In this document: piece after piece, positions 28,011 to 38,356 of the stretch
Layout of the letters: each line of letters opens with the position of its first letter
How positions within the stretch are numbered: position 1 is the stretch's first letter
Origin: Streptomyces sp. NBC_00775
GTDB lineage: Bacteria; Actinomycetota; Actinomycetes; Streptomycetales; Streptomycetaceae
Direction: 5' to 3'
Length of the DNA: 64,000 nucleotides
NCBI RefSeq assembly: GCF_036347135.1
Contig: NZ_CP108938.1
Coordinates: forward strand, 7,006,001 to 7,070,000
Position numbers and translations under genes: made by a program
The notes under the pieces: generated by a model
Seen by the model: the letters and a program-made list of their open reading frames with translations, nothing else
The model's database searches: none
What the model was told of the DNA's origin: nothing

Positions 28011-28844
28011 CTACTTCACGTCGACGAAGTCACCGGCGGCCGTCTTGGCACCGGTCGTGGTCGTCCCAGCGAACTTGTAGCGGTAGTAGCCGTCGGCCGA
28101 GGCCTTGACCGTCGTCTTGAGGGCGCCGGCGGTGCCGGACGTCACCGTCTTGACCGTGGTGTAGGTGTCCGAGCCCTTGGCCCGGAACTGGAGGGCGACC
28201 GACTGACTCGTGTACCCGGAGTACTTGCTGGTCTCCCAGTTGGCGCGGGTCAGGGTGCCGGTCACGGTGAGGGTCTTGCCCTTCGTCACCGGCTCCGGGG
28301 TGGCGTTGGCGGTGAGCTTGGCCGCGCGCTTGATCTGGGCGGAGCCGAGGCTGCCCCACATGTCGTAGCCGTAGTCGAGGCTGATGTGGCCGTCGGAGTC
28401 GTCGTTGTCCTGATCGATGTGTCCGTAGTAGCCGGCGGCCTTCCAGGTGGTCGCGTCCGCGGCCTCGTACAGGTAGTCGTACGGGTCGAGGGCGATCGTC
28501 TCGGTGCACGACTCGGTCACCGTGGTGTCGGTCGTGGCGGTGGTGGTGCAGGTGGGAGCGTCGTCGTTCCCGATCTCGTTGTCGGGCTCCGAGAGCGAAC
28601 CCCGGTAGAGCGAGATGCCCGCGGCGGTCGTCTTGTAGTCGATGACGAGGTCGGCGGGGCGGGTCAGTGTGTACGAGACCGGAATCTTCACCGTGCTGGT
28701 GGTGCCGACGACGATCGCCTTCCCGCCGTTGACCACCACGCCGGAGAAGGTCAGGTCCGGCGTGGCGGCCGACGCGGTCGGCACAGCCAGGGCGGACAGA
28801 GCCAGGGCACCGGAAACGGCGGCGCCTATGGCGAACTTGCGCAT
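28011..28844 (-). CDS. secreted protein of unknown function, Ig-like C-terminus
   Basis: 277 residues. A clear Sec signal peptide ends near residue 26 (PTASAATP). The mature part has about 100 residues of beta-rich sequence with Asp-rich segments (IDQDNDDSDGHISLDYG, SEPDNEIGNDD), which might bind calcium. The C-terminal 90 residues resemble a bacterial Ig-like domain (VTKGKTLTVTGTLTRANWE). It is monocistronic, with a good ATG. Similar Streptomyces proteins are annotated as calcium-binding; that is not shown here. Confidence 0.82.
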   Translation of the reverse strand: MRKFAIGAAVSGALALSALAVPTASAATPDLTFSGVVVNGGKAIVVGTTSTVKIPVSYTLTRPADLVIDYKTTAAGISLYRGSLSEPDNEIGNDDAPTCTTTATTDTTVTESCTETIALDPYDYLYEAADATTWKAAGYYGHIDQDNDDSDGHISLDYGYDMWGSLGSAQIKRAAKLTANATPEPVTKGKTLTVTGTLTRANWETSKYSGYTSQSVALQFRAKGSDTYTTVKTVTSGTAGALKTTVKASADGYYRYKFAGTTTTGAKTAAGDFVDVK

Positions 28845-29328
28845 GGATTCCCCACATTCGAAGCGGGCCCCCGGGCATTGAGCTCCAGAACAAGGGCCCG
28901 CTGTTGAGGGTGACGATATGGCGTGGCCGGATGTGGGCGTAATGCGGGCAACCTGTGAAGAGGATTAATTCCGGGCGGGCGGAAGTGGGGGGTCCAATGG
29001 CGGGATCATGCGCATTACGACTTCGTCACGATCCTCTATAAGTGCAGGTCGGGGCCGTGTGGCGGGCATTGGGGATCATCTGTCCGATGTGGCAGGAATG
29101 CATCGGCCGTGTCCACACAGTCTCGGCACAGGCGTGAACCGTTTGAGTCTCCTGTGTCCGTGCGCGTCAAGGGTGTTGGAACGGTTCGAGGTCACCATGT
29201 GATGACGGTGGGCCGTCCGTCCTGTGCACGCTCACAGGTACCCGCTTTTTGATGGCGTACGGTGCCGGGCGGCCAGGGCTTCAGCCCGGGCATCCCCAAC
29301 CTGGGCCGAACCCTCCGGAAGTGACTGC
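28845..29328. other. 484-bp intergenic region between divergent genes
   Basis: It separates the minus-strand secreted protein gene from the plus-strand lipoprotein gene and must hold both promoters. AT-richer patches occur near 28960-28975 and 29030-29045. No convincing gene, hairpin or repeat was found; short ORFs here lack ribosome sites and codon bias. Confidence 0.6.
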
Positions 29329-29988
29329 ATGAAGGCGAACCGCATGGCGTGGGCGGGACTGGTGTGTCTGCTGGCGGCTGCCGCCGTGTCCTGCGACACG
29401 GGGTCCGGTGCCTCGTCGGCTTCCTCCGGGACACCGTCCTCTGCCGCGTCGCCCTCGTCCTCGGCGTCGTCCTCGTGCGCGAAGGGCACATTCCATTGGG
29501 GAAAGGTGTCGGACAGCCCGAAGACGATCGCGGTGTCGCAGCTCGTGCGGGTGAAGGCCGGCAAGGACTCCGCCAAGGTCACCTTCCGGTTCGCTCCGGT
29601 GCGCAGTGTCGTGGCACATGTCGAGGCGAGCGGGGAGGTGTCCGACAAGATGGTCTACAGGGCACTCGAAAAGCGCCTGGACCTGGGCGGGTGGCTCCTC
29701 TGGCACAACGGAAAGGCCGCACCGGTTCCGGGGAAGCAAGAGGCCACCTTCCTGGACCTGGAGGGGAGGTCCCGTCAGTTCCTGGAAGTCCATGGTGTGC
29801 ACGTCGTAGAGGCGAGCTTCGCCCTCGACTGCGCGACGGGATCGGGCGCGTCGGCGGCGCCGCTCTACGGCAGCGTCACGGCCTGGTACGGGAGCGATGA
29901 GGCCTCGTTGGCGTGTGGCATCAAGCCCGCGAAGAAACGTTGGTTCAGGGAGGCCTACGACATGGTCTGTGCGGGAGCTCGCTCATGA
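29329..29988 (+). CDS. secreted lipoprotein of unknown function
   Basis: 219 residues from the ATG at 29329, with GGAAGTGA upstream. The signal peptide ends in a lipobox-like AAVSC near residue 22, then a Ser/Ala-rich linker, then a compact domain with WGKVSDSPKTIAVSQLVRV and three cysteines (CAKG, LDCATG, LACGIKP), so disulphides are likely. I recognise no family. It is first gene of a three-gene operon; its stop overlaps the next start (ATGA). Confidence 0.8.
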   Translation: MKANRMAWAGLVCLLAAAAVSCDTGSGASSASSGTPSSAASPSSSASSSCAKGTFHWGKVSDSPKTIAVSQLVRVKAGKDSAKVTFRFAPVRSVVAHVEASGEVSDKMVYRALEKRLDLGGWLLWHNGKAAPVPGKQEATFLDLEGRSRQFLEVHGVHVVEASFALDCATGSGASAAPLYGSVTAWYGSDEASLACGIKPAKKRWFREAYDMVCAGARS

Positions 29989-30554
29989 GGCTGTTGATGG
30001 CGTGCTGGCGCACGGCCGCTGTCAGATGTGTCCCGTTGGCGGTGACCCAGGTGCTCATCGCCCTCCTGGACGAGGAGTTCACCTGGGGAGCCGCCGGCGA
30101 GGAGGCGTCGGGCGCCCTGGTCGCGTGGACGGTCGTGAGCCTCGCGGGGGCGGCCCTCGGGGTGCTGGTGCTGAGGAAGCGAGCCCGTGCGGCCCGCGTG
30201 GAACTGTCCGCCGGGGCCTTGGACGAGCGGCAGACGCATGTGCTGCGCGCGGTGCCCGTCTCGGACGGGTGGCAGGAGCGGGTCCGCGACGAACTGAAGG
30301 CGTCGGAGCGGGTGTTCCTCGTCGCCGAGCGAGGCCACGAGGAGATCCACTTCCGGTGGCGCCCCGGGCGCGGGGACCGGTCCGTCTGGGGGTCGATGGC
30401 CTTCGACGCGACGGCGGGTGACGTCCTCCTCGACGTCCACGACGGAGAAGGTGTCCTGGGAGTCGCCGGGCTGGGCAAGGGGGCTTCCTTCGCCGCGGTC
30501 TGCCAGATAGCCCGGACCGTGGGACTGGAGTCCTCCGGGGCGTCCCGTGGCTGA
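29985..30554 (+). CDS. small membrane protein of unknown function
   Basis: 189 residues from the ATG at 29985. Two N-terminal hydrophobic segments (about residues 15-30 and 45-65, the latter VVSLAGAALGVLVLRK) precede a soluble region of about 120 residues with TGDVLLDVHDGEG-like strands. It overlaps the lipoprotein gene by 4 nt and the DUF4288 gene by 8 nt, so all three are coupled. The function is unknown. Confidence 0.78.
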   Translation: MRLLMACWRTAAVRCVPLAVTQVLIALLDEEFTWGAAGEEASGALVAWTVVSLAGAALGVLVLRKRARAARVELSAGALDERQTHVLRAVPVSDGWQERVRDELKASERVFLVAERGHEEIHFRWRPGRGDRSVWGSMAFDATAGDVLLDVHDGEGVLGVAGLGKGASFAAVCQIARTVGLESSGASRG

Positions 30555-30855
30555 ACTATCGTGGTACGGCGTCCGATGTGTGTTCCGCCATCGCGAACTG
30601 GGCGTCTTCGAGGAGCGGTTGACGCTGTGGACGGCCGCTTCGCCGGACGAGGCCATCGCCCGCGCGGAGGCCGAGGCGCGTGAGTACGGCGAGGCGCTGG
30701 AGGACACCGAGTACACGGGCTTCGCCGAGGCGTACCGGATGGACGGCGGACCGGGTGAGGGGGCCGAGGTCTTCTCCCTCATGCGGGAGAGCGACCTTCC
30801 CTCGGATGCCTATGTGGGGAAGTTCTTCGCCACGGGGGACGAGCGGACCGGCTGA
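30547..30855 (+). CDS. DUF4288-family protein
   Basis: 102 residues, GTG start at 30547. The pattern YGVRCVFRHRELGVFEERLTLW with acidic helix PDEAIARAEAEAREY and closing SDLPSDAYVGKFFATGDER is that of DUF4288, often found in polymorphic-toxin immunity neighbourhoods. No toxin is evident here. It is last of the three-gene operon; its 3' end overlaps the degenerate gene on the other strand by 46 bp. Confidence 0.82.
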   Translation: MAELSWYGVRCVFRHRELGVFEERLTLWTAASPDEAIARAEAEAREYGEALEDTEYTGFAEAYRMDGGPGEGAEVFSLMRESDLPSDAYVGKFFATGDERTG

Positions 30856-31434
30856 AGGAAGGTGGCTGTGTCGAGCGTCGGGTACGGGTCCGGAAGGCGA
30901 AGCTGCCCGCCCAGGCCGACCTTGGCCTCGGAGCCGTAGAACGCCTTCGTGGGGTCGTCGCCGGGCAGGACCGGGTCGGTGTAGCAGTGGGCCGTCTTCG
31001 CGTTGCGGTTGATCAGAACGTAGACGGGGACGCCCGCGGCGGCGTAGGTGCGCAGCTTGGCCGGTGTCCGTCTCGTGGTTGGTGGAGGTGACTTCGCCGA
31101 CCAGGGCGATCATGTCGATGGGGTACCAGACACTGTGGGCCCTGAGATACGACTCGTCGAGCTCGGTCGGCTCGCGGCGTAGGACGTAGAGATCCGGAAT
31201 GAGCAGGGACCTGGTCGTGCCGTCCTTGTGGGCGGCACGGTAGCCGTTTCCCATGCCGACCAGGTGCCCGGCTGAGCGGAACTGGAAGGCGAGCTCGAAA
31301 GCTCCGTGGTTGTGCTTGTGGTTCGGCTGAGGCGGCACGATGACCGCCTCCTCGACGCACTCGGGTCGAATCGGTGCCTCAGACGCCGCTTCGAACGCGA
31401 TCAGCAGATCGATGGGGTCCTGCTTCGGCTTCAT
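30810..31434 (-). pseudogene. Uma2-family (DUF820) gene with a +1 frameshift
   Basis: From the ATG at 31434, the frame reads IDLLIAFEAASEAPIRPE, PQPNHKHN, LIPDLYVLRREPTELDE and EVTSTNHETD. It then continues in another frame as KLRTYAAAGVPVYVLINR, GDDPTKAFYGSEAKVGL and LPDPYPTLDTATFL, ending at TAG 30810. Between GAC (31068-31066) and AAG (31058-31056) there are 7 bases (31065-31059) where 6 are expected. Together the two pieces make a full Uma2 protein of the PD-(D/E)XK fold. Either the gene is dead or the read has a one-base error. Confidence 0.85.
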
Positions 31435-31587
31435 GACCGGCTCCACGATGGGTTTGGCGCCCGTGCCGGGTGCCCCGGCAGAACGATGGAGTAGCCGCAC
31501 GCCTGCTACCTCGGCATTCCGCACGCGTTCACTCGAACGAGCGTGCTGAACCGTTACGGCGGGGGTCACCGGGGCGCGCATACGAAA

Positions 31588-31621
31588 GAGGCGGCGCCCC
31601 GGACACTCCGGGCGCCGCCTC
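31588..31621 (-). terminator. GC-rich hairpin terminator downstream of the MscS gene
   Basis: Arms of about 14 bp (GAGGCGGCGCC-type and its complement) close a 5-nt loop. The hairpin begins 15 nt beyond the stop of the minus-strand channel gene. Confidence 0.75.
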
Positions 31622-31635
31622 CGTCGTACACCGTG

Positions 31636-32739
31636 CTACTTCGGCGTGCTCGCCGGAGCGCTCGGCGCGGGGATCGGTGCGGTGGCCGCGACCTGCGGTG
31701 ACGCCGGGTTCGCGAGGGCCGACGGGGCCGCGACGGTCTCCGTGGGGTCCGGGGCCGGGTCCTCCTCCTCCGCCGGGGCGGGGCCGCCGACGATGCGGAT
31801 GTCCGCGGCGTCGAAGGCGCGCTTGATGCGCCAGCGGAGCTCGCGCTCGACGGAGAGGGCCTTGCCGGGCATCGTCTTGGCCGAGACGCGGACGACCATG
31901 GAGTCGAGGAGGACGCTGTCCAGGCCGAGGACCTCGATCGGGCCCCAGAGGCGCTCGTTCCAGGGCTCTTCCTTGCTCATGGTCTCGGCGACCTCGTTCA
32001 GGACGGACTGGACGCGGTCCAGGTCCTCCGAGGCGCGGACGGTGACGTCGACGCCGGCCGTGGCCCAGCCCTGGGAGAGGTTGCCGATGCGCTTGACCTC
32101 GCCGTTGCGGACGTACCAGATCTCGCCGTTGTCGCCGCGCAGCTTCGTGACGCGCAGGCCGACCTCGATGACCTCGCCGGAGGCGACGCCCGCGTCGATC
32201 ATGTCGCCGACGCCGTACTGGTCCTCCAGGATCATGAAGACGCCGGAGAGGAAGTCGGTGACCAGGTTGCGCGCGCCGAAACCGATCGCGACACCGGCCA
32301 CACCCGCGGAGGCGAGCAGCGGGGCCAGATTGATCTCGAACGTGCCGAGGATCATCAGCGCGGCGGTGCCCATGATCAGGAAGGACGCGACCGAGCGCAG
32401 CACCGAGCCGATGGCCTGGGAGCGCTGGCGGCGGCGTTCGACGTTGACCAGCAGACCGCCGAGCGCGGTGCCGTCGACGGCCTGCGCGGTGTGGTTCATG
32501 TGTTCTATGAGCTTGGTGATCGCCCGCCGCACCACCACTCTCAGCACACCCGCGATCACCAGGATCAGCAGGACCCGCAGGCCGATGCTGAGCCAGGTGG
32601 ACCAGTTCTGCTCGATCCAGCTGGCGGCGTTGGTCGCACTTTCCTGGGCGTCCTGAAGCGTGGCGACCGTCGGGTCCGTCGACGTCGAGGGTGACGGCGA
32701 CGGGGTCGAACCGGTGGCCAATAGGACGGGCAGGGACAC
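31636..32739 (-). CDS. MscS-family mechanosensitive ion channel
   Basis: 367 residues from the GTG at 32739, chosen because GGAGGT lies 7-8 nt upstream; an upstream reading frame extension is open but lacks such a site. There are three to four membrane helices, then the MscS core: pore helix AGVAGVAIGFGARNLVTDFLSGVF, beta domain GVGDMIDAGVASGEVIEVGLR, and the alpha/beta cytoplasmic domain. It has an Ala/Pro-rich C-terminal tail of about 50 residues. It releases solutes on hypo-osmotic shock. Monocistronic, divergent from the HNH gene. Confidence 0.93.
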   Translation of the reverse strand: MSLPVLLATGSTPSPSPSTSTDPTVATLQDAQESATNAASWIEQNWSTWLSIGLRVLLILVIAGVLRVVVRRAITKLIEHMNHTAQAVDGTALGGLLVNVERRRQRSQAIGSVLRSVASFLIMGTAALMILGTFEINLAPLLASAGVAGVAIGFGARNLVTDFLSGVFMILEDQYGVGDMIDAGVASGEVIEVGLRVTKLRGDNGEIWYVRNGEVKRIGNLSQGWATAGVDVTVRASEDLDRVQSVLNEVAETMSKEEPWNERLWGPIEVLGLDSVLLDSMVVRVSAKTMPGKALSVERELRWRIKRAFDAADIRIVGGPAPAEEEDPAPDPTETVAAPSALANPASPQVAATAPIPAPSAPASTPK

Positions 32740-33023
32740 GGCAGGTACCTCCAGGCGTAGCGGTCCGCCCGCGGCAGGGGACATTGAGGGGCACCGGTCG
32801 GGCAGACCCACCACACTAACGGGGCAACGCGGGAGGCTCGTCGCCATGTTCGAGGGAGAGACAGTGCTCACCTGGGGATGAAGAAGGGGACGAAGAAGGT
32901 GTGGTCGAAAACACTCCCAGCCCGTTACCGGGACATGGTGGCGCTTCCACCAGGCATTCGGGGACACTGGCCACAGATCGTCCCGGCGCGAGCCACGCGC
33001 CGCCGACGCCCAAGGAGGCATCC

Positions 33024-33560
33024 GTGCCGCATGTCCTGGTCCTCAACGCGTCGTACGAGCCGCTCGGCGTCGTACCGCTCCGCCGCGCGCTCGTCCTCGT
33101 CCTCGAGAACAAGGCCATCTGCCTCGAGGAATCCGGCGCCTTTATGCACAGCGCAACCGTTACTGTCCCCGCACCCAGCGTGGTCCGGCTGAAGAGGTTC
33201 GTGCGGGTCCCTTACCGGGGGCCCGTTCCGCTGACCAGGCGAGCTCTGTTCGCTCGCGACGGCGGCCGGTGCATGTACTGCGGTGGCGTCGCAACCAGCG
33301 TCGACCACGTCATCCCGCGCTCCCGCGGAGGTCAGCACGCCTGGGAAAACGTGGTGGCGTCATGCCGCCGCTGCAACCACACCAAGGCCGACCGTCACCT
33401 GGTCGAGATCGGCTGGCGCCTGCGCCATAAACCCGCCCCGCCGACGGGGCTCGCGTGGCGCATCATCGGAACAGGGCATAGGGACCCGCGCTGGCTGCCC
33501 TACCTGCAGCCGTACGGCGCGGACGACGCGATGGCCCGGATCGACGGCATCTCCGCCTGA
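33024..33560 (+). CDS. HNH endonuclease
   Basis: 178 residues from the GTG at 33024 with AAGGAGG upstream. The C-terminal half has the HNH/McrA signature: CMYCG, VDHVIPRSRGG, WENVV, CRRCNHTKADR, that is, two CxxC zinc pairs around Asp-His and Asn. The N-terminal part (VLVLNASYEPLGVVPLRRAL) is the short lead common to actinomycete housekeeping HNH proteins. It is monocistronic with no methylase or toxin nearby, so I do not call it a restriction enzyme. DNA is the likely substrate. Confidence 0.93.
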   Translation: MPHVLVLNASYEPLGVVPLRRALVLVLENKAICLEESGAFMHSATVTVPAPSVVRLKRFVRVPYRGPVPLTRRALFARDGGRCMYCGGVATSVDHVIPRSRGGQHAWENVVASCRRCNHTKADRHLVEIGWRLRHKPAPPTGLAWRIIGTGHRDPRWLPYLQPYGADDAMARIDGISA

Positions 33561-33612
33561 CGATCCGGGCCTTTGTGTACCTGGCCGCAGCCTGGACCCG
33601 TACGACCCCGCG

Positions 33613-34239
33613 TCAGGCGCGGGGTCCTTCGGGGCGGGAGCCGCGCGCTGCGTAGAGTGCCGTGCCCAGCACGAAGAGTGCGAGGCCCACGGCCCAGGCG
33701 CCGCGCTGTGGACCCGGCTGCATGAACCAGGCCAGGACCGTCGCCTTCTCAACACGGGGCGAGGCGGCCGAGAGGAACACGGCGCTGAAATACAGCGTCG
33801 TCGGCATCCAGCTCAGCCGGGCCCCGAGCAGCACCGCCGAGGCCGCCGTGATGCCGATGGCCCCCAACGTGTTGCGGACCATCGCCGCCGCGCCGAACTC
33901 CTGGGCATGCCCGGGGACGGCGAGGGCCAGCAGCACCGCCGAGAGCGCGGTCAGCACCAGCAGGTGGGCCAGGCGCCGCGGCCACCAGGGGCGTACGGCG
34001 GTGTCGTCCAGGTCGCGCGTGTACGTGTGGAGGCTCACGCCGATCGCCGTCGAGGCCAGCAGCGGGGCGAGTGAGAGCAACGGAACCCTGCTGTACGGGT
34101 CGAGGTACGTGGCCGGGCGGCTCGCCAGCCACAGGGTGATGAGCGCGGCGCAGACCAGGGTCACCACAGTCGCAGGGACGGCGCGCGAGCGGGCGTAGAG
34201 GACGAGGGGGCCCGGCCCGGGGCCGGATACGGCGTTCAC
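33613..34239 (-). CDS. membrane protein, last gene of a sigma/ABC operon
   Basis: 208 residues from the GTG at 34239, which has CGGAGA upstream; a GTG at 34263 overlapping the previous stop is possible. Six hydrophobic helices (for example VVTLVCAALITLWLAS and LLVLTALSAVLLALAV) and no other domain. It ends the minus-strand operon starting at 38123 and is probably a permease component or accessory of the ABC system. I do not recognise the family. Confidence 0.75.
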   Translation of the reverse strand: MNAVSGPGPGPLVLYARSRAVPATVVTLVCAALITLWLASRPATYLDPYSRVPLLSLAPLLASTAIGVSLHTYTRDLDDTAVRPWWPRRLAHLLVLTALSAVLLALAVPGHAQEFGAAAMVRNTLGAIGITAASAVLLGARLSWMPTTLYFSAVFLSAASPRVEKATVLAWFMQPGPQRGAWAVGLALFVLGTALYAARGSRPEGPRA

Positions 34240-34259
34240 CTTGAGTCTCCGTGCGGCAT

Positions 34260-35716
34260 TCACAGGGACGGGACCTCGCTCGCCTTCAGGTCGCACTTCT
34301 GGGCCGTCGCGAAGTAGCGGCTGAGCCAGGAGCGGCGTTCGTCGTCGGTCATGGCGGTGAGGTGCGCGTACGCCTTGTCCTCCGCGCGGAACCTCGCGAG
34401 TTCCTTCGTCTCACCCCGCTGTCGGGCCCGCGCCACGGATTGCTCGCGTATCTCCTTGGACACGGAATCAGGGGCCAGCCAGCGCAGTACGGCGTCGTCG
34501 GTGACCTGGATCCGCTGGGACGGCAGATCCTCGCAGTCGATGTGGACCAGCGCCCCGGCGGCCTCCCACGCATACTGCTCCGGGTCGGTCACCTTGCCGC
34601 GGACGACGCTCCAGCCGAACGGGGTGAGGATCGGCAGCTGTGCTTCGTCCTTGTGCGGGTCGCGCCCGAGGTCCTCGTAGCGGGCCGGCAGGTTCTGCAC
34701 GCCCTTCAGACGGCCGGTGAGACCGGACAGTGCGTGCGTCACCTCCGGCAGCAGGCCCGGATAGGTGGCGTTGACGCAGATGTTCGGGGTGGTCGACTCG
34801 TCGCACACCTGCCGGTGGGTGAGCGGGTTGTCGCGCAGCAGGCCGTCGCCCGTCTGCACCAGGAGGACGGCGGTGGCGAGCGCGGCCGCGAGCGGCAGCA
34901 GCGCGGTGGCCCTGCGGTACGCGGCATGGGCCAGGAGCGCGGCGGTGGCCAGCCCGGCCGCCCACAGGGCCGACAGGAGCGGATACCACCAGACGGGGAG
35001 GACGCTGTCACCGAAGACGTGGAGCAGGGCGAGTGCGAGGAAACGGAGGCCGGACGGCTGTTTGCCGAGGGTGCCGGCGGCGACGTATCCGCAGATGGCG
35101 AGTACGGGAGCGGTCAGCCGGAAGGGCGCCACCCGCCCCGCCGTATGGCCGAGGACCGTACAGGCGGCGAGCGAGAGGGCGGTGGCCGCGTGGACGAGCG
35201 GCATCGGGTCGCCCGCCGACGCGTACGGCGCGCAGGCCAGCACAGCTCCGGCGGTCACTACCAGGTAGGCCCCGGCCAGCCAGCAGGCGAGGGGCAGGAC
35301 GGCCGTCAGGAGCTGGGCGAGCGGCGTACGAGCGGTCGACGCGAGCAGCTCCGTCGTCCCCCGTCTGCGCTCCCGGCCGCCCTGCCAGGCACCTGAGGCG
35401 AGCGCGAACGGGACGCCGATCATGCCGGCCGCGGTGTTCAGCTCTTCGGTCATCCCGCCCCAACTGCCCTGCCACTGGGTCGATGTGGCGGCGAGAGCCC
35501 ACCCGAGAGCGAGGATCAGGCCTCCGCCCGCCCAGGGGGCGAAGCCGCGCAGGGCCTCGACGCGGAAGGGGTGGGGAGCGGAACGGGGACGGGGTTTCGG
35601 AGCGGACGGCGCCTGCGGGCGCGGGATCCGCTGACGGCCGTCGTCGGCCCTGCGGGTCCCGGTGTCGGCCGGTCGGCCGCCGGTCGGACTGTCTCCGTTC
35701 GGCTGGACACGTACGT

Positions 35717-35720
<4 letters not shown>
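34260..35720 (-). CDS. ABC-associated multi-spanning membrane protein
   Basis: 486 residues from the ATG at 35720, which overlaps the ATPase stop (ATGA). After a basic Pro-rich 45-residue head come six to seven membrane helices. A C-terminal soluble part of about 200 residues contains two Cys (RQVCDEST, NICVNATYPG) that may pair outside the cell. It is the probable permease for the ATPase encoded upstream. Substrate unknown. Confidence 0.8.
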
Positions 35721-36543
<823 letters not shown>

Positions 36544-36547
<4 letters not shown>

Positions 36548-37458
36548 ATCGTCTCCAGACGGTCGTACGCGGAACGGCGCGCGGCGAGGAGGAGGGCGCA
36601 GAGCGCGGCAGCCGCCGCCCAGCCCGCCTGGGGTGAGGCGCCGGTGAAGTAGAGGGAGAGCTGCTGTACGAGACGGGCCGTCAGGCCGGTGCCGGTGGCC
36701 GTGAGGACGGGGGCCGCGAGCGCGAGCAGCCAGCCGCCGCCGACCACCGCCGTCGCGGTACGGCAGCCCACGTACCCGGACAGCACGAGCGAGGCCAGCG
36801 TCAGGGCAAGGCCGGGCAGCAGCCAGGTGGCCGCCGCCGGTGCCGCGGGCAGGTGCGGGCCGGAGGGCGGGAGCAGCAGCCCCGCCACCGTCAGCAGCGG
36901 CAGGCTCACCGCCAGCACGGCGGCCGTCCGCATCAGCAGAAGGCGCAGTCCGCCGGACGGGGAGGTCGCGACGATCTCGTGCAGGGGATCGGCGTGCCGT
37001 CCGTACGAGAGGGCGACGCCTGCCACGGGTACGACCGGCGCGACGGCCAGCAGCAGCGGCCGCGCGCCGGCCGCCCCGCCCCCGTAGGCGAGCGCGGCCG
37101 CCCCCACGGCCACCAGCACCACGGCTCCGGCCCAGGCCCCGCGCAGGGCGGGCCCGGCGGCCCAGACGATCCGCGTGAGCCGTCCCCCGGCGGCTCGCGC
37201 GGGAGCCGGAATCCGGGTGGGTGCGGGAGCCGAGGCCCGTGCGGTGGCCGGTGCCGGTTCGCGTACCGCGTGCAGGACCGCGTCCCGCACCTCCGCGAGC
37301 ACCATCCCGGCCGCCCCGGCGCGGGCCGCGTGCGAGACCCGTGCGGCGCACGGTCCGCAGCTCTCCAGGTGTTTCTCCAGTGACCAGGCGTCCGTCTCCG
37401 GGAGGGAGCCGTCCGCATAGCGGGTGACGAGGTCGTCGGGGGCGTGCCAGCCGGTCAT
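36544..37458 (-). CDS. zinc-finger (zf-HC2-like) membrane protein, putative anti-sigma/permease fusion
   Basis: 304 residues from the ATG at 37458. The N-terminus carries HLESCGPCAARV, the His-x3-Cys-x2-Cys motif of ZAS anti-sigma domains. It is followed by an Ala/Pro linker and six membrane helices from about residue 100 (GAVVLVAVGAAALAYGGG, LLLAVAPVVPVAGVALSYG). Its start overlaps the sigma factor stop (ATGA) and its end overlaps the ABC ATPase start (GTGA). I infer that it holds the sigma factor at the membrane and also acts as an ABC membrane subunit, an uncommon combination. Confidence 0.82.
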
Positions 37459-38123
37459 GCCGGACCTCCCAGCGGGGACGGTGCCAAGGACGGATTCAGG
37501 TAGGGGCCGAGCGCTGAATTCAGGGATGCGTTCAGGGGTGCGCTCAGGGATGGGTTCAGGGACGGGTTCAGATGGGCGAGGGCCGCGCGGAGTTCGGCGC
37601 GGGCGCGCATGGCGCGGGTCTTGACCGTGCCCTCCGGGATGCCGAGGAGACGGGCGGTCTCGCGCGTGGTCAGACCGTCGACGACCGTGGCCCGCAGCAC
37701 CTCGCGCAGTTCGGGAGAGATACGGTCCAGGGCCGAACCCACGTCTCCGTACTCGAGCCCGGTCAGCACGCTCTCCTCCGCGGAGGGCTCGGGCGCCGGC
37801 GCCGCGTACTCCACGCGCGCCGCCCGCTCCTGCACCCGCCGCGCGTCCACCAGACGCCGCGCCGCGATCGTCCACAGCCAGCCGCCGGCCTCCGCGCCCC
37901 GGTGCGCGCCGGCCGACCGCCAGACGGTCACGAAGGTGTCCTGCAACACCTCGCGCACCACCTCGGGATCGGCGCACCGCCGGGACAGCCGCAGGTGCAG
38001 CCAGCCGGCGTGCCGGTCGTACAGTGCGGCCATCGCCGCCGAGTCGCCGTCCGCCACGGCCCGCAGCAGCGCCGCGTCCGTGTCGTCCTCCCGGTGGCCC
38101 CCCATGGGGCGGAACAGTCTCAC
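37455..38123 (-). CDS. ECF RNA polymerase sigma factor with repetitive C-terminal tail
   Basis: 222 residues; the GTG at 38123 or ATG at 38105 may be the start. Sigma-2 has DPEVVREVLQDTFVTVWRSA; sigma-4 has GLTTRETARLLGIPEGTVKTRAMRARAELR. The last about 40 residues are a repeat of Leu-Asn-Pro/Ala-Ser (LNPSLNPSL...). It heads an operon with its putative ZAS-type membrane anti-sigma and an ABC exporter. Confidence 0.9.
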   Translation of the reverse strand: MRLFRPMGGHREDDTDAALLRAVADGDSAAMAALYDRHAGWLHLRLSRRCADPEVVREVLQDTFVTVWRSAGAHRGAEAGGWLWTIAARRLVDARRVQERAARVEYAAPAPEPSAEESVLTGLEYGDVGSALDRISPELREVLRATVVDGLTTRETARLLGIPEGTVKTRAMRARAELRAALAHLNPSLNPSLSAPLNASLNSALGPYLNPSLAPSPLGGPA

Positions 38124-38356
38124 ACCCCGTCTATCGACCCCCTCGGGCCGATCGGTTCACTCCGCGGCCGAACGCGACGGCTGGTGTCGACAAGGGTGGC
38201 CGAAGTGCTTTGTCTGCCCCAGCCTGGGGTTGTCGAAGGGGAACCGAATGTGACCAGGAGCACGTTGTTCGTCAGGAAACGTCTGCCGTCGCGCCCGCTG
38301 GGTAAGGCTGCGGTAACGCGCATTCGACACTCGACGCACTCGACAAGGAGGCCCCC

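Noticed and set aside
29008..29202. 64-codon frame in the 28.8-29.3 kb intergenic region
   Set aside because: No ribosome site, no codon bias and no similarity to a known small protein.
33024..33560. HNH nuclease as part of a restriction or defence island
   Set aside because: No methylase, helicase, toxin or integrase gene nearby; it resembles a conserved stand-alone actinomycete HNH protein.
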